64,000 bases of DNA, from positions 1,833,272-1,897,271 of the forward strand of contig NZ_FOYW01000001.1 in the NCBI RefSeq assembly GCF_900115285.1, given 5' to 3'. Made by a program: the position numbers and the translations under genes. The DNA comes from Marinobacter daqiaonensis (lineage in GTDB: Bacteria; Pseudomonadota; Gammaproteobacteria; Pseudomonadales; Oleiphilaceae). The first letter of the stretch is position 1. Each line of letters begins with the position of its first letter. This document shows positions 1 to 8,833 of this stretch, piece by piece. The notes under the pieces were generated by a model. That model saw nothing but the letters and a program-made list of their open reading frames with translations. It searched no databases and was not told the DNA's origin.

Positions 1-276
1 CGGGAGCAACAGGCCATCTACTGGTCCCGCTCGCGGGGCAGGCTCTGGCGCAAGGGTGAAAGCTCCGGCCATGAGCAGCGGGTGAAGGAAATCCGCATCG
101 ACTGCGACGATGACGTCATCCTGCTGAAAGTGGAACAGAAAGGCGGCATTGCCTGTCACACCGGCCGGCGCAGCTGTTTCTACCGGGCCCTTGAAGACAG
201 CACCTGGGTCACAACGGACCCGGTACTGAAAGATCCGGGAGATATTTACGGCAGGGGAGGTCACAGCCATGAGTGA
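1..276 (+). CDS. hisI: Phosphoribosyl-AMP cyclohydrolase, C-terminal part
   Basis: The window opens inside this gene, in frame from base 1, so the N-terminus and start lie outside. The visible 91 residues are the end of HisI, which opens the purine ring of phosphoribosyl-AMP in the third step of histidine synthesis in the cytoplasm. The metal-binding segment [12 protein letters not shown] is present, with two Cys flanking a His-containing stretch. The stop codon overlaps the hisE start by 8 bases, indicating coupled translation. Unlike E. coli HisIE, the two activities are separate proteins here. Confidence 0.93.
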   Translation, partial: REQQAIYWSRSRGRLWRKGESSGHEQRVKEIRIDCDDDVILLKVEQKGGIACHTGRRSCFYRALEDSTWVTTDPVLKDPGDIYGRGGHSHE

Positions 277-598
277 TGTACTGAAACAACTGGCCCAGGT
301 CCTGGAGGCTCGCAAGGGGGCGGACCCGGAGACTTCCTATGTTGCCAGCCTCCATGCCAGGGGCCTGAACAAGATCCTGGAAAAGGTGGGCGAGGAATGC
401 ACGGAAACCCTGATCGCCGCCAAGGATGCGGAAAGGGATGGCAAGACCGATGAAGTCATCCTCGAGACGGCGGATCTCTGGTTTCACACTCTGGTCATGC
501 TGTCACGGTTTGACCTTGGACCGGATGATATTCTCGAGGAATTGAGCCGGCGGTTTGACCTGTCCGGACTGGAAGAAAAGGCTGCCAGGAAGCCGTAA
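269..598 (+). CDS. hisE: Phosphoribosyl-ATP pyrophosphatase
   Basis: This 109-residue protein hydrolyses phosphoribosyl-ATP to phosphoribosyl-AMP and pyrophosphate, the second step of histidine synthesis. The all-helical MazG-like fold is indicated by the segment [20 protein letters not shown] at about residues 35-54, with the acidic residues that bind magnesium, and by a second acidic helix containing ETADLWFH. Length fits stand-alone HisE proteins. The ATG at 269 overlaps the end of hisI. A nested hairpin at 606-635 follows the gene, so the histidine operon probably ends here and tat genes use their own promoter. Confidence 0.95.
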   Translation: MSDVLKQLAQVLEARKGADPETSYVASLHARGLNKILEKVGEECTETLIAAKDAERDGKTDEVILETADLWFHTLVMLSRFDLGPDDILEELSRRFDLSGLEEKAARKP

Positions 599-605
599 GC
601 CGACA

Positions 606-635
606 CCTGCAATACCCCTTACGGGGGCCCGCAGG
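606..635 (+). terminator. Nested hairpin after hisE
   Basis: CCTGC (606-610) pairs with GCAGG (631-635) and encloses an inner CCCC/GGGG stem with a TTAC loop. No U-rich tail follows, so it may be a weak or Rho-assisted terminator, or only an mRNA-stabilising hairpin. Confidence 0.4.
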
Positions 636-652
636 CTACCCGGAAAAGGGTG

Positions 653-681
653 TTCGGTTGCCGGCGCCGTTGGCGTACAAT
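653..681 (+). promoter_or_regulatory. Putative sigma-70 promoter of tatABC
   Basis: A good -10 box TACAAT (676-681) lies 33 bases before tatA. A weak -35 TTCGGT (653-658) is 17 bases upstream. It sits between the hisE hairpin and tatA, where a promoter would be expected. Confidence 0.45.
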
Positions 682-714
682 GGTATCAGGCAAGATAAAC
701 AGTGAGGTCCTGAA

Positions 715-957
715 ATGGGAATTAGTATCTGGCAACTTCTGATTGTTCTGGGCATCGTGATCCTGTTGTTCGGAACCAAGAAGCTGCGCAACATTGGCAC
801 CGACCTGGGCGGTGCCATCCGGGGCTTCAAGAAGTCCATGAGCGACGAAGACAGCCAGCAGCAGGACAAAACGGAAGCCGACTCCATCGAGAACAGGGAC
901 GAGGCGCCCGTCTACGATGCCAAAGCCGGGAAAACCGACGAAAAATCCCGTAGCTGA
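715..957 (+). CDS. tatA: Twin-arginine translocase subunit TatA
   Basis: This 80-residue protein is the pore-forming subunit of the Tat system, which exports folded proteins across the inner membrane. It has one N-terminal membrane helix (residues 4-20, [17 protein letters not shown]), the typical FGTKKL hinge, then an amphipathic helix with [14 protein letters not shown] and a short charged tail. Length is normal for TatA. It begins the tatA-tatB-tatC block, each gene close to or overlapping the next, with rsmE attached at the end. Confidence 0.97.
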   Translation: MGISIWQLLIVLGIVILLFGTKKLRNIGTDLGGAIRGFKKSMSDEDSQQQDKTEADSIENRDEAPVYDAKAGKTDEKSRS

Positions 958-968
958 GCGACTGCTGA

Positions 969-1523
969 ATGTTCGATATCGGCTTCATTGAGCTGGTGAT
1001 CTGTGGTGTTATCGCGCTGCTGGTGCTCGGCCCGGAACGGCTGCCCGAGGCCGCCCGGACCGCTGGCCGGTGGGTGGGCGGTGCCCGACGCATGGTGAGC
1101 CAGTTCAGCTCTGAACTGGACCGCCAGCTGAAAGCCGAGGAACTCCGCAAGGAGCTTCGTAAGGCCGGTGACGAGATCGGCCTGGAAGAGGTGGAGAAAA
1201 GCGTCCGTGGCGCCCTGGACGAGGCAAAGCAGTACGAGGACATGATTCTGCCGGAGGACAGGGCCCGCAAACCCCGGGCAGCGCCCGCGACCCGCCGGGT
1301 GGCCGAAAAATCCGGGCAGCAGGCCGCGGCAGGTGACGGCCAGGAACAGCCTGCCGTACCGGAGCAGGAGGCTGCGGACTGGCAGCCCCCCGATATCCAG
1401 TACGATCCCCATGCCGTGGTAAAACAGGCCTCTCACCCTGATACACAAACGCCCGATGACACCGGGCGCGCCGCTTCCGACTCCCGGGAAGCCCCCAAGG
1501 ATAAACCGGAAAGTCATTCATGA
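969..1523 (+). CDS. tatB: Twin-arginine translocase subunit TatB
   Basis: TatB partners with TatC in recognising twin-arginine signal peptides. It starts MFDIGFIELVICGVIALLVL, one membrane helix, followed by the LGPERLPEAARTAGRWVG hinge and amphipathic helix that distinguish TatB from TatA. A long helical charged region runs to about residue 105, and the last 80 residues are a disordered Pro/Ala/Gln-rich tail. At 184 residues it is slightly longer than E. coli TatB. It starts 11 bases after tatA, and its stop overlaps tatC by 4 bases. Confidence 0.96.
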   Translation: MFDIGFIELVICGVIALLVLGPERLPEAARTAGRWVGGARRMVSQFSSELDRQLKAEELRKELRKAGDEIGLEEVEKSVRGALDEAKQYEDMILPEDRARKPRAAPATRRVAEKSGQQAAAGDGQEQPAVPEQEAADWQPPDIQYDPHAVVKQASHPDTQTPDDTGRAASDSREAPKDKPESHS

Positions 1524-2296
1524 GCTCAGCCTCTCCGGGCAATCTCCCGCCTGAGCAGCAGGAAATGCCCCTTATCGAACACCTGCTGGAACTGCGCAAC
1601 CGCCTGCTGAAGATGGTGCTCGCGGTTCTGGTCTGCTTTGCCGCCATCTATCCGTTCGCCAACGAGCTCTATCTTCTGCTCTCGCAGCCGCTGCGGGAAC
1701 TGCTTCCCGTGGGCCAGATGATGATCGCCACCGACATCACATCGCCCTTCTTCGCGCCCCTGAAACTGGCCCTGGTGCTGGCGGTGTTCGCCGCCATTCC
1801 GGTGATTCTCTACCAGATCTGGAGCTTTATCGCCCCTGGCCTCTACGCCCACGAGAAGAAGCTGGCCTTTCCGCTCCTGTTTACCTCGGTCATTCTTTTT
1901 TACCTGGGCGCGGCCTTTGCCTATTTCGTTGTGTTTCCCCTGGTCTTCGGCTTCTTTACCGCCATTGGCCCCGAGGGCATCGTCGAGCTGCCGGACATTG
2001 CCAGTTACCTTAACTTTGTACTGAAAATGTTCTTTGCCTTCGGTGTGGCTTTCGAAATTCCCATTGCCACCATCCTGCTGATCCTCTCCGGTGCGACCAC
2101 CCCCAAGGATCTGGCGGCCAAGCGGCCCTATATCGTGGTGGGCTGCTTTGTGATCGGCATGCTGCTGACACCGCCGGACATCATTTCCCAGACGCTGCTG
2201 GCCGTTCCCATGTGGCTGCTGTTCGAGCTGGGCATCCTGTTCGGCTACCTGGCGGTCCGCCATCGCCCGGACGATGGCTACCCCGACGACGCATGA
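1520..2296 (+). CDS. tatC: Twin-arginine translocase subunit TatC
   Basis: TatC is the membrane receptor that binds the twin-arginine signal peptide. The 258-residue protein has six predicted membrane helices and the family hallmark MPLIEHLLELRNRLLK near the N-terminus, a second hallmark FAPLKLALVLA in the first periplasmic region, and the conserved segment FAFGVAFEIP before helix four. Its ATG overlaps the tatB stop (ATGA), and its own stop overlaps the rsmE start in the same way, so all are probably translated from one mRNA. Confidence 0.97.
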   Translation: MSSASPGNLPPEQQEMPLIEHLLELRNRLLKMVLAVLVCFAAIYPFANELYLLLSQPLRELLPVGQMMIATDITSPFFAPLKLALVLAVFAAIPVILYQIWSFIAPGLYAHEKKLAFPLLFTSVILFYLGAAFAYFVVFPLVFGFFTAIGPEGIVELPDIASYLNFVLKMFFAFGVAFEIPIATILLILSGATTPKDLAAKRPYIVVGCFVIGMLLTPPDIISQTLLAVPMWLLFELGILFGYLAVRHRPDDGYPDDA

Positions 2297-3024
2297 ACCT
2301 GGCCCTGTTGTCAGCCGAGGATCTGCGCGAGGGAGGCAAGGCACGACTGACCGGGCGCCGTCGCGATCATCTGGTTTCCGTACTCAGAGCAGGCGAGGGC
2401 GACAGCCTTGCGGTGGGCCTGGAAAATGGCCTCATGGGCACGGGGACCGTCACTCGCCTCACCGACAGCCTGGCCGAACTGGCGGTTACACTGGATCAAC
2501 CGCCCCCCGCGCCGTTGCCACTGACCCTGGTGCTCGCCATGCCGCGGCCGAAAATGTTCCGCCGGGTGCTGCAGACTGTAGCGGCCCTGGGCGTCAAGGA
2601 CATCTGGCTGATCAACAGCTACAAGGTGGAGAAGAGTTTCTGGCAGACTCCCTGGCTGCAGGAGGCTCAGCTGCATGAAAACCTCACGCTGGGCCTGGAG
2701 CAGGCCAAAGATACACTGATACCCACGGTGCATCTCCGCAAGCGGTTCAAGCCATTTGTGGAGGATGAATTACCGGCCCTCCTGCAGGACCGACCCGGCA
2801 TCGTGGCCCATCCCGGAACCCATGAACCCTGCCCCATCCATATCAACCGACCCGCCACCCTGTGCATCGGTCCCGAAGGCGGATTCATTCCCTATGAGGT
2901 GGACAAACTGGTGGAGGCGGGTTGTGAAGCGGTGCACCTGGGCAGTCGAATCCTGCGGGTGGAGACGGCTGTTCCCGTGCTGGTGAGCCGACTCTACGAT
3001 GGCTGCCTCGCCACCTTTTCCTGA
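2293..3024 (+). CDS. rsmE: 16S rRNA (uracil-1498-N3)-methyltransferase
   Basis: RsmE methylates uracil 1498 of 16S rRNA in assembled 30S subunits. The 243-residue protein has an N-terminal PUA-like domain (about 1-70, RRRDHLVSVLRAGEGD) and a SPOUT methyltransferase domain; the knot motifs LCIGPEGGFIPYE and LGSRILRVETAVPV near the C-terminus are the SAM-binding signature. The ATG at 2293 overlaps the tatC stop and is preferred over an in-frame upstream ATG at 2212 inside tatC. The 3' end overlaps the convergent MFS gene by 31 bases. Confidence 0.93.
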   Translation: MNLALLSAEDLREGGKARLTGRRRDHLVSVLRAGEGDSLAVGLENGLMGTGTVTRLTDSLAELAVTLDQPPPAPLPLTLVLAMPRPKMFRRVLQTVAALGVKDIWLINSYKVEKSFWQTPWLQEAQLHENLTLGLEQAKDTLIPTVHLRKRFKPFVEDELPALLQDRPGIVAHPGTHEPCPIHINRPATLCIGPEGGFIPYEVDKLVEAGCEAVHLGSRILRVETAVPVLVSRLYDGCLATFS

Positions 3025-4214
3025 CCAGCTTCTCCCGGGCGAAGGCGGGCCGGTTCCAGTAGTCCCCTTCGCCACACGAAAGGGATAAGAGCCAGAAGTA
3101 CCGGCGCCAGCAGAGGCAGCACGGTGGTGGCGTTTTCCGGCCGCCATTCCAACAGGCCACCACCTGCCAGCGTGCCCACGGCATAGCCCCAGGTATGAAT
3201 GCTGGTCAGGCGACCGGCAACCAGGCCATGGGCCTGCGGCCACCTGGCCCGCAGCACCATGCCATACCACGGTGTGAGCACCGCCACACCGGCGGAGAAA
3301 AGCACGACCCCGGCAAGGATACCGGCTGGAGATGCCGCCGTTGCCAGCCCGAGCCCCCCACCGAGCAGCAGACAAAACCAGAGCGCAGACAATGGCACGA
3401 TGCCGGAAACCCACCGGTGCACGACCAGGCCACTGACAACGCCGCTGACTGATGCCGTTGCCAGCACCAGGCCGGTCAGAGCGGTTGCCTGATCGGCACC
3501 GATACCCAGGATGTGCCTGATCCAGGGTCCGAGGACAAACTGCAGCACCCCCACGAAGGCGGTCAGCACCAACGCCAAGGTGTAGACCGGCCACGCCTCC
3601 CGCCAGAGCGGTATCTCAGGGCTAAGACCCGGGGTTCTGCCGGAAGCGGTCCGCCCGCTGCCCTGCGGCAACAGGTGCAGCGCCGACAGGGCAAGACCAA
3701 CGAGGCCCATCGCCACCAATCCTCCGAGAACCGTGACCAGTGCGGCAGCCGCCATCCCCACGGGCCCCAGCAGACGCCCCGAATGGGTTGCCGCCTGCAA
3801 CCGGGCCAGCCGGAAGGACCACTGCGCCGGCACTGCCCCGCTCAGGGCCAGCGTCTGGGCGGCGGGGAAGACACCTCCGGCACCAACGCCGTGGAACAGG
3901 CGGGCCAGAAGGGCGATACCTATCAGCCAGCCGGCCGAGGGCGCCCACAGGATGGCACCGAGCAACAGGAAGTAGCCAGTCAGCACCAGCGCCATGGTGT
4001 GTCTTAACACCCAATAACTGCCGTTACGTTCAACAAACCGGCCCCACACCGGAGCGCCAGCCATCACCGGTACCATGCCGGCCGCCATGATCACTGCCCA
4101 GTAACCAGCGGAAAGCCCACTGGTTTCGATCAGCCACGGCAGGCTGGTGGTCAGCGCGGCCTGCAGCAGGCCCATGGTGAGAACCGGTCCCCATGCGTCC
4201 ATTCCCCGAGTCAC
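2994..4214 (-). CDS. MFS transporter, probable siderophore exporter
   Basis: This 406-residue inner-membrane protein has about twelve hydrophobic helices and the major-facilitator loop signature WGRFVERNG between helices 2 and 3. It is divergent from iucA and shares the Fur-boxed intergenic region, so it is probably iron-regulated. Aerobactin plasmids carry the MFS gene shiF beside iucA, and aerobactin export is the most likely role by position, not by a diagnostic motif. The start chosen is GTG at 4214, five bases after a strong AAGGAG (4220-4225). A GTG at 4238 and an ATG at 4202 are weaker alternatives. Confidence 0.78.
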   Translation of the reverse strand: MTRGMDAWGPVLTMGLLQAALTTSLPWLIETSGLSAGYWAVIMAAGMVPVMAGAPVWGRFVERNGSYWVLRHTMALVLTGYFLLLGAILWAPSAGWLIGIALLARLFHGVGAGGVFPAAQTLALSGAVPAQWSFRLARLQAATHSGRLLGPVGMAAAALVTVLGGLVAMGLVGLALSALHLLPQGSGRTASGRTPGLSPEIPLWREAWPVYTLALVLTAFVGVLQFVLGPWIRHILGIGADQATALTGLVLATASVSGVVSGLVVHRWVSGIVPLSALWFCLLLGGGLGLATAASPAGILAGVVLFSAGVAVLTPWYGMVLRARWPQAHGLVAGRLTSIHTWGYAVGTLAGGGLLEWRPENATTVLPLLAPVLLALIPFVWRRGLLEPARLRPGEAGQEKVARQPS

Positions 4215-4263
4215 ATCCTCTCCTTCGGCAGCTTCCACAGGTCCTAATTAATCAATTCTTAAT

Positions 4264-4278
4264 TGCGAACGATTATTA
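4264..4278. promoter_or_regulatory. Fur box in MFS-iucA intergenic region
   Basis: TGCGAACGATTATTA matches 11 of the 14 defined positions of the 7-1-7 Fur consensus (TGATAAT-N-ATTATCA). It lies in an AT-rich gap between two divergent iron-uptake genes, 48 bases before iucA, so one site could repress both directions when iron is sufficient. Confidence 0.72.
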
Positions 4279-4326
4279 TTTAGTTTAAGGTTTTTGGCAA
4301 CGGCTCACTATTAAAAGGACGTCAGG

Positions 4327-6126
4327 ATGACTACCCGGATCAACGCCTTCAATGCCTCCTTTAATGCTTACTTCAACGCCCTCATCCGCGAACTGGGACC
4401 CTTTGGTTTCTACCCCGCCCAGAATGATGACCGGTGCGGGCACTTCGTGATTCCGGACGGTGACCGCAACCGCCTGATCGTGCCCTGCCAGCACCGATCC
4501 CAGGCCGGCAGGCATATTCTTGGCTCCAGCGCCCAGCTGGAACGGGGCAACCAGCGAACCAACCTCACCTTCCCGGAAGCCGTGGCCTGGACCCTGACCC
4601 TGCCAATGGTTCAACGGATTGCCCCCCCGGCCGTGCGCAAGGCCTTCCAGGCACGGGTACTGAGCAGCGAGCACAATCTGAAACACCTGATGATGCGCTC
4701 CAACCAGTGCCTGGACGAGATATTTACCCATGACCACAACTTCATCGCCTCGGAGCAGGGGCTGATCCACGGCCATTCCATTCATCCCTGCCCCAAGGAC
4801 CGGGGTAACATGTCCACCAGTGAGGCTCTTAACTATGCGCCCGAGTTCCGGGGACGATTCGGCCTTGCCTGGTACAGCGTGGATCATCGCAACCTTTTCT
4901 CCTGCCAGGGCGGGCGGGAATCGACGGAAAGCATGGTTGCCTCCCTGATGGCCCGTCGTGGCGGTCCGGCAATGGCGGCCCACCTTCCCGGTCACAGCCT
5001 GATTCCCTGCCACCCTTTCCAGCACCAGCACTGGCAGGCCAGCCGTGTGGTCCGGAAACTGCAGGCAGAGGGACGCATCCGTTTTCTGGGAATGGGTGAA
5101 GCGGACTGGCGGGCCACATCGTCCCTGAGAGCCATCTGGTCCCAGCACCACGACTGGATGCTCAAGTTCAGTCTGAGTGTGCGGCTGACCAATTCCATCC
5201 GCCACCTGCAGCCTGAAGAGGCCATCCGGGGTCCGGGCCTGGCCCGCCTGCTTGACCGGGAGCCCCTGCGGGGCTGGCTGAAGGATACCCACCGATTCCG
5301 GATACTCCACGAACCCGCCACCCTGGCGATCTGTGACGACGAAGGCCAGCCTCTCCCCGAGACAACCGTGGTTTTCAGGGACAATCCTTTCAGTGGCACC
5401 GGCCAGGATCAGTGTGAACTGCTGGCCACGCTGTTGCAGGACGATCCGCGTAGTGGCCTGTCCCGACTTGCCCAGCGGCTGATCAGATCGGGCACGGGGG
5501 GCCGTGAATGGTTCCAGCGCTACCTGGAGGTGATCGTCGAGCCACTACTGAATGCGCAGAGCCGTTATGGCCTGCTGTTCGGAGCCCATCAACAGAACCT
5601 GGTCCTGAAACTGGACCAGCGCCAATACCCCACGGCCGCATGGTTCCGGGACTGCCAGGGCACCGGCTTTACCTCCCAGGCCCGGAAGTCCCTGGGCAGA
5701 TCGGTTACAGCGCTGGTACAGAACGGCGACAACCAGCCCCCAGACGATCTCGGCATCCGCCTGTTCTGCTACTACCTGTTCATCAACAGCACCTTCAACG
5801 TCATCACCACGCTGGCGGCCGCCGGCCTGGCATCCGAGCCGCTTCTTCTCAACGAGCTCAGAAGCTGGCTCGGCCGCAAGCGCCGGGAATGTACCGGCGA
5901 CCCGGCAGCAATGGACTACCTGCTTGAGAGCCAGGTGCTGCATGCCAAGAACAACCTGCTCTGCTGCCTGAAGGGGCTGAATGAGAACACCCTGGGGGAG
6001 GACATCGCCTCCATCTACCATCCGGTGCCCAACCCCCTGTGTCAGAAGAATTCCATCAACACACTCAACATGGAGGTTTCCCCCAATGAGCCCGTGTCCC
6101 CTCAATCTCAATACCAGGTTATCTGA
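4327..6126 (+). CDS. iucA: Aerobactin synthetase IucA (NIS synthetase)
   Basis: IucA is an NRPS-independent siderophore synthetase that joins N6-acetyl-N6-hydroxylysine to citrate using ATP. The 599-residue protein carries the IucA/IucC family signatures: GHSIHPCPKDR at about residues 147-157 (ATP-binding), HPFQHQHW near 225, KFSLSVRLTNSIRHL near 280, and the C-terminal FhuF-like iron-transporter segment including GAHQQNLVL. A Shine-Dalgarno AAAAGGA (4313-4319) precedes the ATG. It is the first gene of the iucABCD-iutA set, in the same order as on E. coli ColV plasmids. The assignment to IucA rather than another type-A NIS enzyme rests on this order. Confidence 0.88.
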   Translation: MTTRINAFNASFNAYFNALIRELGPFGFYPAQNDDRCGHFVIPDGDRNRLIVPCQHRSQAGRHILGSSAQLERGNQRTNLTFPEAVAWTLTLPMVQRIAPPAVRKAFQARVLSSEHNLKHLMMRSNQCLDEIFTHDHNFIASEQGLIHGHSIHPCPKDRGNMSTSEALNYAPEFRGRFGLAWYSVDHRNLFSCQGGRESTESMVASLMARRGGPAMAAHLPGHSLIPCHPFQHQHWQASRVVRKLQAEGRIRFLGMGEADWRATSSLRAIWSQHHDWMLKFSLSVRLTNSIRHLQPEEAIRGPGLARLLDREPLRGWLKDTHRFRILHEPATLAICDDEGQPLPETTVVFRDNPFSGTGQDQCELLATLLQDDPRSGLSRLAQRLIRSGTGGREWFQRYLEVIVEPLLNAQSRYGLLFGAHQQNLVLKLDQRQYPTAAWFRDCQGTGFTSQARKSLGRSVTALVQNGDNQPPDDLGIRLFCYYLFINSTFNVITTLAAAGLASEPLLLNELRSWLGRKRRECTGDPAAMDYLLESQVLHAKNNLLCCLKGLNENTLGEDIASIYHPVPNPLCQKNSINTLNMEVSPNEPVSPQSQYQVI

Positions 6127-7060
6127 TGACCGGAGCCAGGTCCTGCTCAACGACGGTCCGGACCAGTGGCTCATGAATCTCGAATCTTGCGGAAGCTCGG
6201 TCCGGATCCGGTCCTGCGAGGGCCCGGTCCCTTCAGCTGATCAGGCACCGGTGCTGATTGACCACCTGTTCCACCATCTGCAGCCGGCATCACTGGTCCT
6301 GACGCCGCTCATGGCCGAGTTCCTTGGGGCAGACCAGCCTGCCTGCCTGCATCTCGAGGATCACGGTCAGCTTCGGCGCGATGCCTTCTACCAGACCCGT
6401 GAGCACTGGCTGGCTCCCGAACTGCTGCCTGTAATGCCGGATGTAACCACTGAAACCGGGAGCATCACCCATCCCCTGCGGCCTAAGGTGGGCGATGAGA
6501 TCCTCTACCGGCGTCTGGTGCCGGCCCTTGGCAAAACGGTCACCCTGCGCCAGGCCAGCGCCAGCGTGGACGGCGAAGCGTTCCATCGGTGGCAGAACGA
6601 CCCACGCATCGCCCGGTTCTGGGAATACCCTTTTGGCCGCCAGGAGCTGGACACCATGCTCGAGGAGCGGCGGGCCGACCCCCACAGCCTGCCCCTGATT
6701 CTGGAAGCGGACGGTGAACGGGTGGGCTATTTCGAGTGTTACTACGTTCGGGAAGACCGTCTTGGTCCTTACTGCGACCACTTTCCCTGGGATCAGGGCA
6801 TGCACATGCTGGTGGGCGAGCGACAGTTTCTCGGGCGCTCGCTGACTCCGGTGTGGCTGAACACCCTCAGCCATTTCCTGTTTCTCCGCGAGCCCCGCAC
6901 CACGGCCCTGTGGGGCGAGCCCAGAGCCGACAACGAGGCACTGCTGGCTTATCTCCGGACGACCACCTGGGAGCATCGGGGTGAGTTCGATTTCCCCCAC
7001 AAGCGCGCTGCGCGGCTCTGTAATCCCCGCCAGAGCTTTTTTGAAAATACCCGACTGTAG
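6086..7060 (+). CDS. iucB: N6-hydroxylysine O/N-acetyltransferase IucB
   Basis: IucB acetylates N6-hydroxylysine with acetyl-CoA to make the hydroxamate arm of aerobactin. The 324-residue protein has an N-terminal extension and a C-terminal GNAT domain (about 130-320) typical of siderophore acetyltransferases, with FHRWQNDPRIARFWEY, the YFECYYVREDRLGPYC strand and the C-terminal GEPRADNEALLAYL. Start choice: ATG 6086 sits 9 bases after a clear GGAGG (6072-6076), so the gene overlaps the 3' end of iucA by 41 bases in another frame. Length agrees with E. coli IucB (315). Confidence 0.88.
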   Translation: MSPCPLNLNTRLSDDRSQVLLNDGPDQWLMNLESCGSSVRIRSCEGPVPSADQAPVLIDHLFHHLQPASLVLTPLMAEFLGADQPACLHLEDHGQLRRDAFYQTREHWLAPELLPVMPDVTTETGSITHPLRPKVGDEILYRRLVPALGKTVTLRQASASVDGEAFHRWQNDPRIARFWEYPFGRQELDTMLEERRADPHSLPLILEADGERVGYFECYYVREDRLGPYCDHFPWDQGMHMLVGERQFLGRSLTPVWLNTLSHFLFLREPRTTALWGEPRADNEALLAYLRTTTWEHRGEFDFPHKRAARLCNPRQSFFENTRL

Positions 7061-7072
7061 GGGGATGGCACC

Positions 7073-8833
7073 ATGAATCAACTTTCTTCTTCACTTGCCA
7101 ACTGGCATGCACTGAATCGCCGACTTGCCGCCAAAATCATGGCCGAGTGCAGTTTCGAGGGCTGCCTGACCCCCGAGCCCCTGGACGAGGGGCGGTACCG
7201 ACTGATGGCATCCGGCCACTGCTACGACTTTCTGGCGCGGCCTACGGCCTGGGGCTGGCTACGAATACGGCCGGGCAGTCTGACCCGCAATGGCGCTCCT
7301 CTGACCTCGGCGAGCGAGCTGATCCTCGACTGCGCGCCGCAGCTTGCCATGGATGATATTACCCTGGGCAATTTCCTGGAGGAGCTGAACAACACCCTTG
7401 CCGGCGATGCACAGCAGCAGGCCGCCCTGGCCGGCCGCCGTGCCGCCGAACTGCTGGATCTGCCAGCGGGCAAGCTTGAGGGCCTGCTGGACGGTCACCC
7501 CAAGGCACTGGCCAGCCGTGGACGGCTGGGCTGGGGCCAGGATGACATGCAGCAGTGGGCGCCCGAGTCCACCCGGAATTTCCGTTTGCGCTGGCTGGCT
7601 GTCCGGCTGGCGGAAGGGGTGACCGTCCATGGCCGGCCCGATCCCGAGCAATGCCTGCATCCCGAAGAATTGTCGACATTCCGCCGTGATTTTCCGGCAC
7701 TGGAATGGGCGCTCATGCCCGTTCATCCCTGGCAGTGGCAACGGTATATCCGGCCCCAGTACGCCGCCCGATTCGCGTCCGGCGATCTGGTGGACCTGGG
7801 CCTGGCCGGTCCCTCCTGGCGCCCCCAGGCCTCAATCCGGACGCTGTCGAATACCAGGGATGCCAGCAGCTGTGACCTGAAACTGTCGCTGACCATCCTC
7901 AACACCTCCTGTTACCGGGGCATTCCGCCAGCCTCCATGACGGTTGCGCCCGGGCTGTCCGCCTGGCTGGCCAGACTCGTCGGCCATGACCCTGAACTCC
8001 TCGTCCGGGGCCTCACTGTGCAAAAGGAACTTGGCGGCATCCACGTCGCCCAGGGGGGTCAGGAGCGCATCCCCGGGACACCGTACCGTTATCGGGAAAC
8101 GCTGGCAGCGGTATGGCGCGAGAGCCTTCCCAGCAAGACCGGGGCAAACGAGCAGGGATTTCTGCTCGCCACCCTCATGCAGACCGATGGCCAGGGCCAG
8201 CCATTGATCGCCGAGATGATCCGGCGCTCAGGACTCTGCGCCGAGGATTGGGTGATCCGTCTGTTCGACCGGGTCACGATCCCCCTCTATCACCTGCTAT
8301 GCCGGTATGGCATTGGCCTCGTGGCCCATGGCCAGAATCTGGGGCTCATCCTGGATCGCTGGCGTCCGGCCCGCGTGGTGATAAAAGATTTCCACGGCGA
8401 CCTGCGTGCCGCTGACTCCTCTCTTCCGGAGCGAGCGGGCGTACCCGGCAATCTCCTGGCCCACCTCACCCGCCTGCCTCCGGCACACCTGTTCCACGAC
8501 CTCTACACCGGCCACCTGGTAACCACCCTGAGGTTCGTCTCCCCCCTTCTTGAAGAGGAACCGGGGCTGCCGGAATCGCACTTTTACCGCCTCCTGGCGG
8601 AGCGGGTTCGCGCCTATCAACAGCAGCACCCGGAACTTTGGGAAAGTTTCCGCCAATTCGATCTCCTCAGGCCGAGCGTGGAGAGGGTCTGCATCAATCG
8701 CGCCCGCTTCCGCATCGGCTATGGGGATGATGCCAGACGCCCTTTACCGGAACTGGGCATTCCCCTCAACAACCCCCTGTCTGACCACGGACTGTCTTTC
8801 GACCCCATGATCAAGGAGACCTCACATGACTGA
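7073..8833 (+). CDS. iucC: Aerobactin synthetase IucC (NIS synthetase)
   Basis: IucC adds the second acetyl-hydroxylysine to the citrate intermediate, completing aerobactin. At 586 residues it is close to E. coli IucC (about 580). Family segments include MPVHPWQWQRYI (about 219-230), the ATP-site region SIRTLSNTRDASSCDLKLSL, TVQKELGGIHVAQGG, and the C-terminal FhuF-like block with GLVAHGQNLGLILDRWRPAR and KDFHGDLR. A GGGGGA lies just before the ATG. It shares the fold of IucA but is clearly a separate paralogue. The stop overlaps iucD by 8 bases. Confidence 0.9.
   Translation: MNQLSSSLANWHALNRRLAAKIMAECSFEGCLTPEPLDEGRYRLMASGHCYDFLARPTAWGWLRIRPGSLTRNGAPLTSASELILDCAPQLAMDDITLGNFLEELNNTLAGDAQQQAALAGRRAAELLDLPAGKLEGLLDGHPKALASRGRLGWGQDDMQQWAPESTRNFRLRWLAVRLAEGVTVHGRPDPEQCLHPEELSTFRRDFPALEWALMPVHPWQWQRYIRPQYAARFASGDLVDLGLAGPSWRPQASIRTLSNTRDASSCDLKLSLTILNTSCYRGIPPASMTVAPGLSAWLARLVGHDPELLVRGLTVQKELGGIHVAQGGQERIPGTPYRYRETLAAVWRESLPSKTGANEQGFLLATLMQTDGQGQPLIAEMIRRSGLCAEDWVIRLFDRVTIPLYHLLCRYGIGLVAHGQNLGLILDRWRPARVVIKDFHGDLRAADSSLPERAGVPGNLLAHLTRLPPAHLFHDLYTGHLVTTLRFVSPLLEEEPGLPESHFYRLLAERVRAYQQQHPELWESFRQFDLLRPSVERVCINRARFRIGYGDDARRPLPELGIPLNNPLSDHGLSFDPMIKETSHD

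Noticed and set aside
1526..2344. Long antisense frame opposite tatC
   Set aside because: A typical high-GC shadow of a clearly conserved gene; composition is Gln/His/Gly-rich without family features. The same applies to the frames opposite the fused permease and purH/purD.
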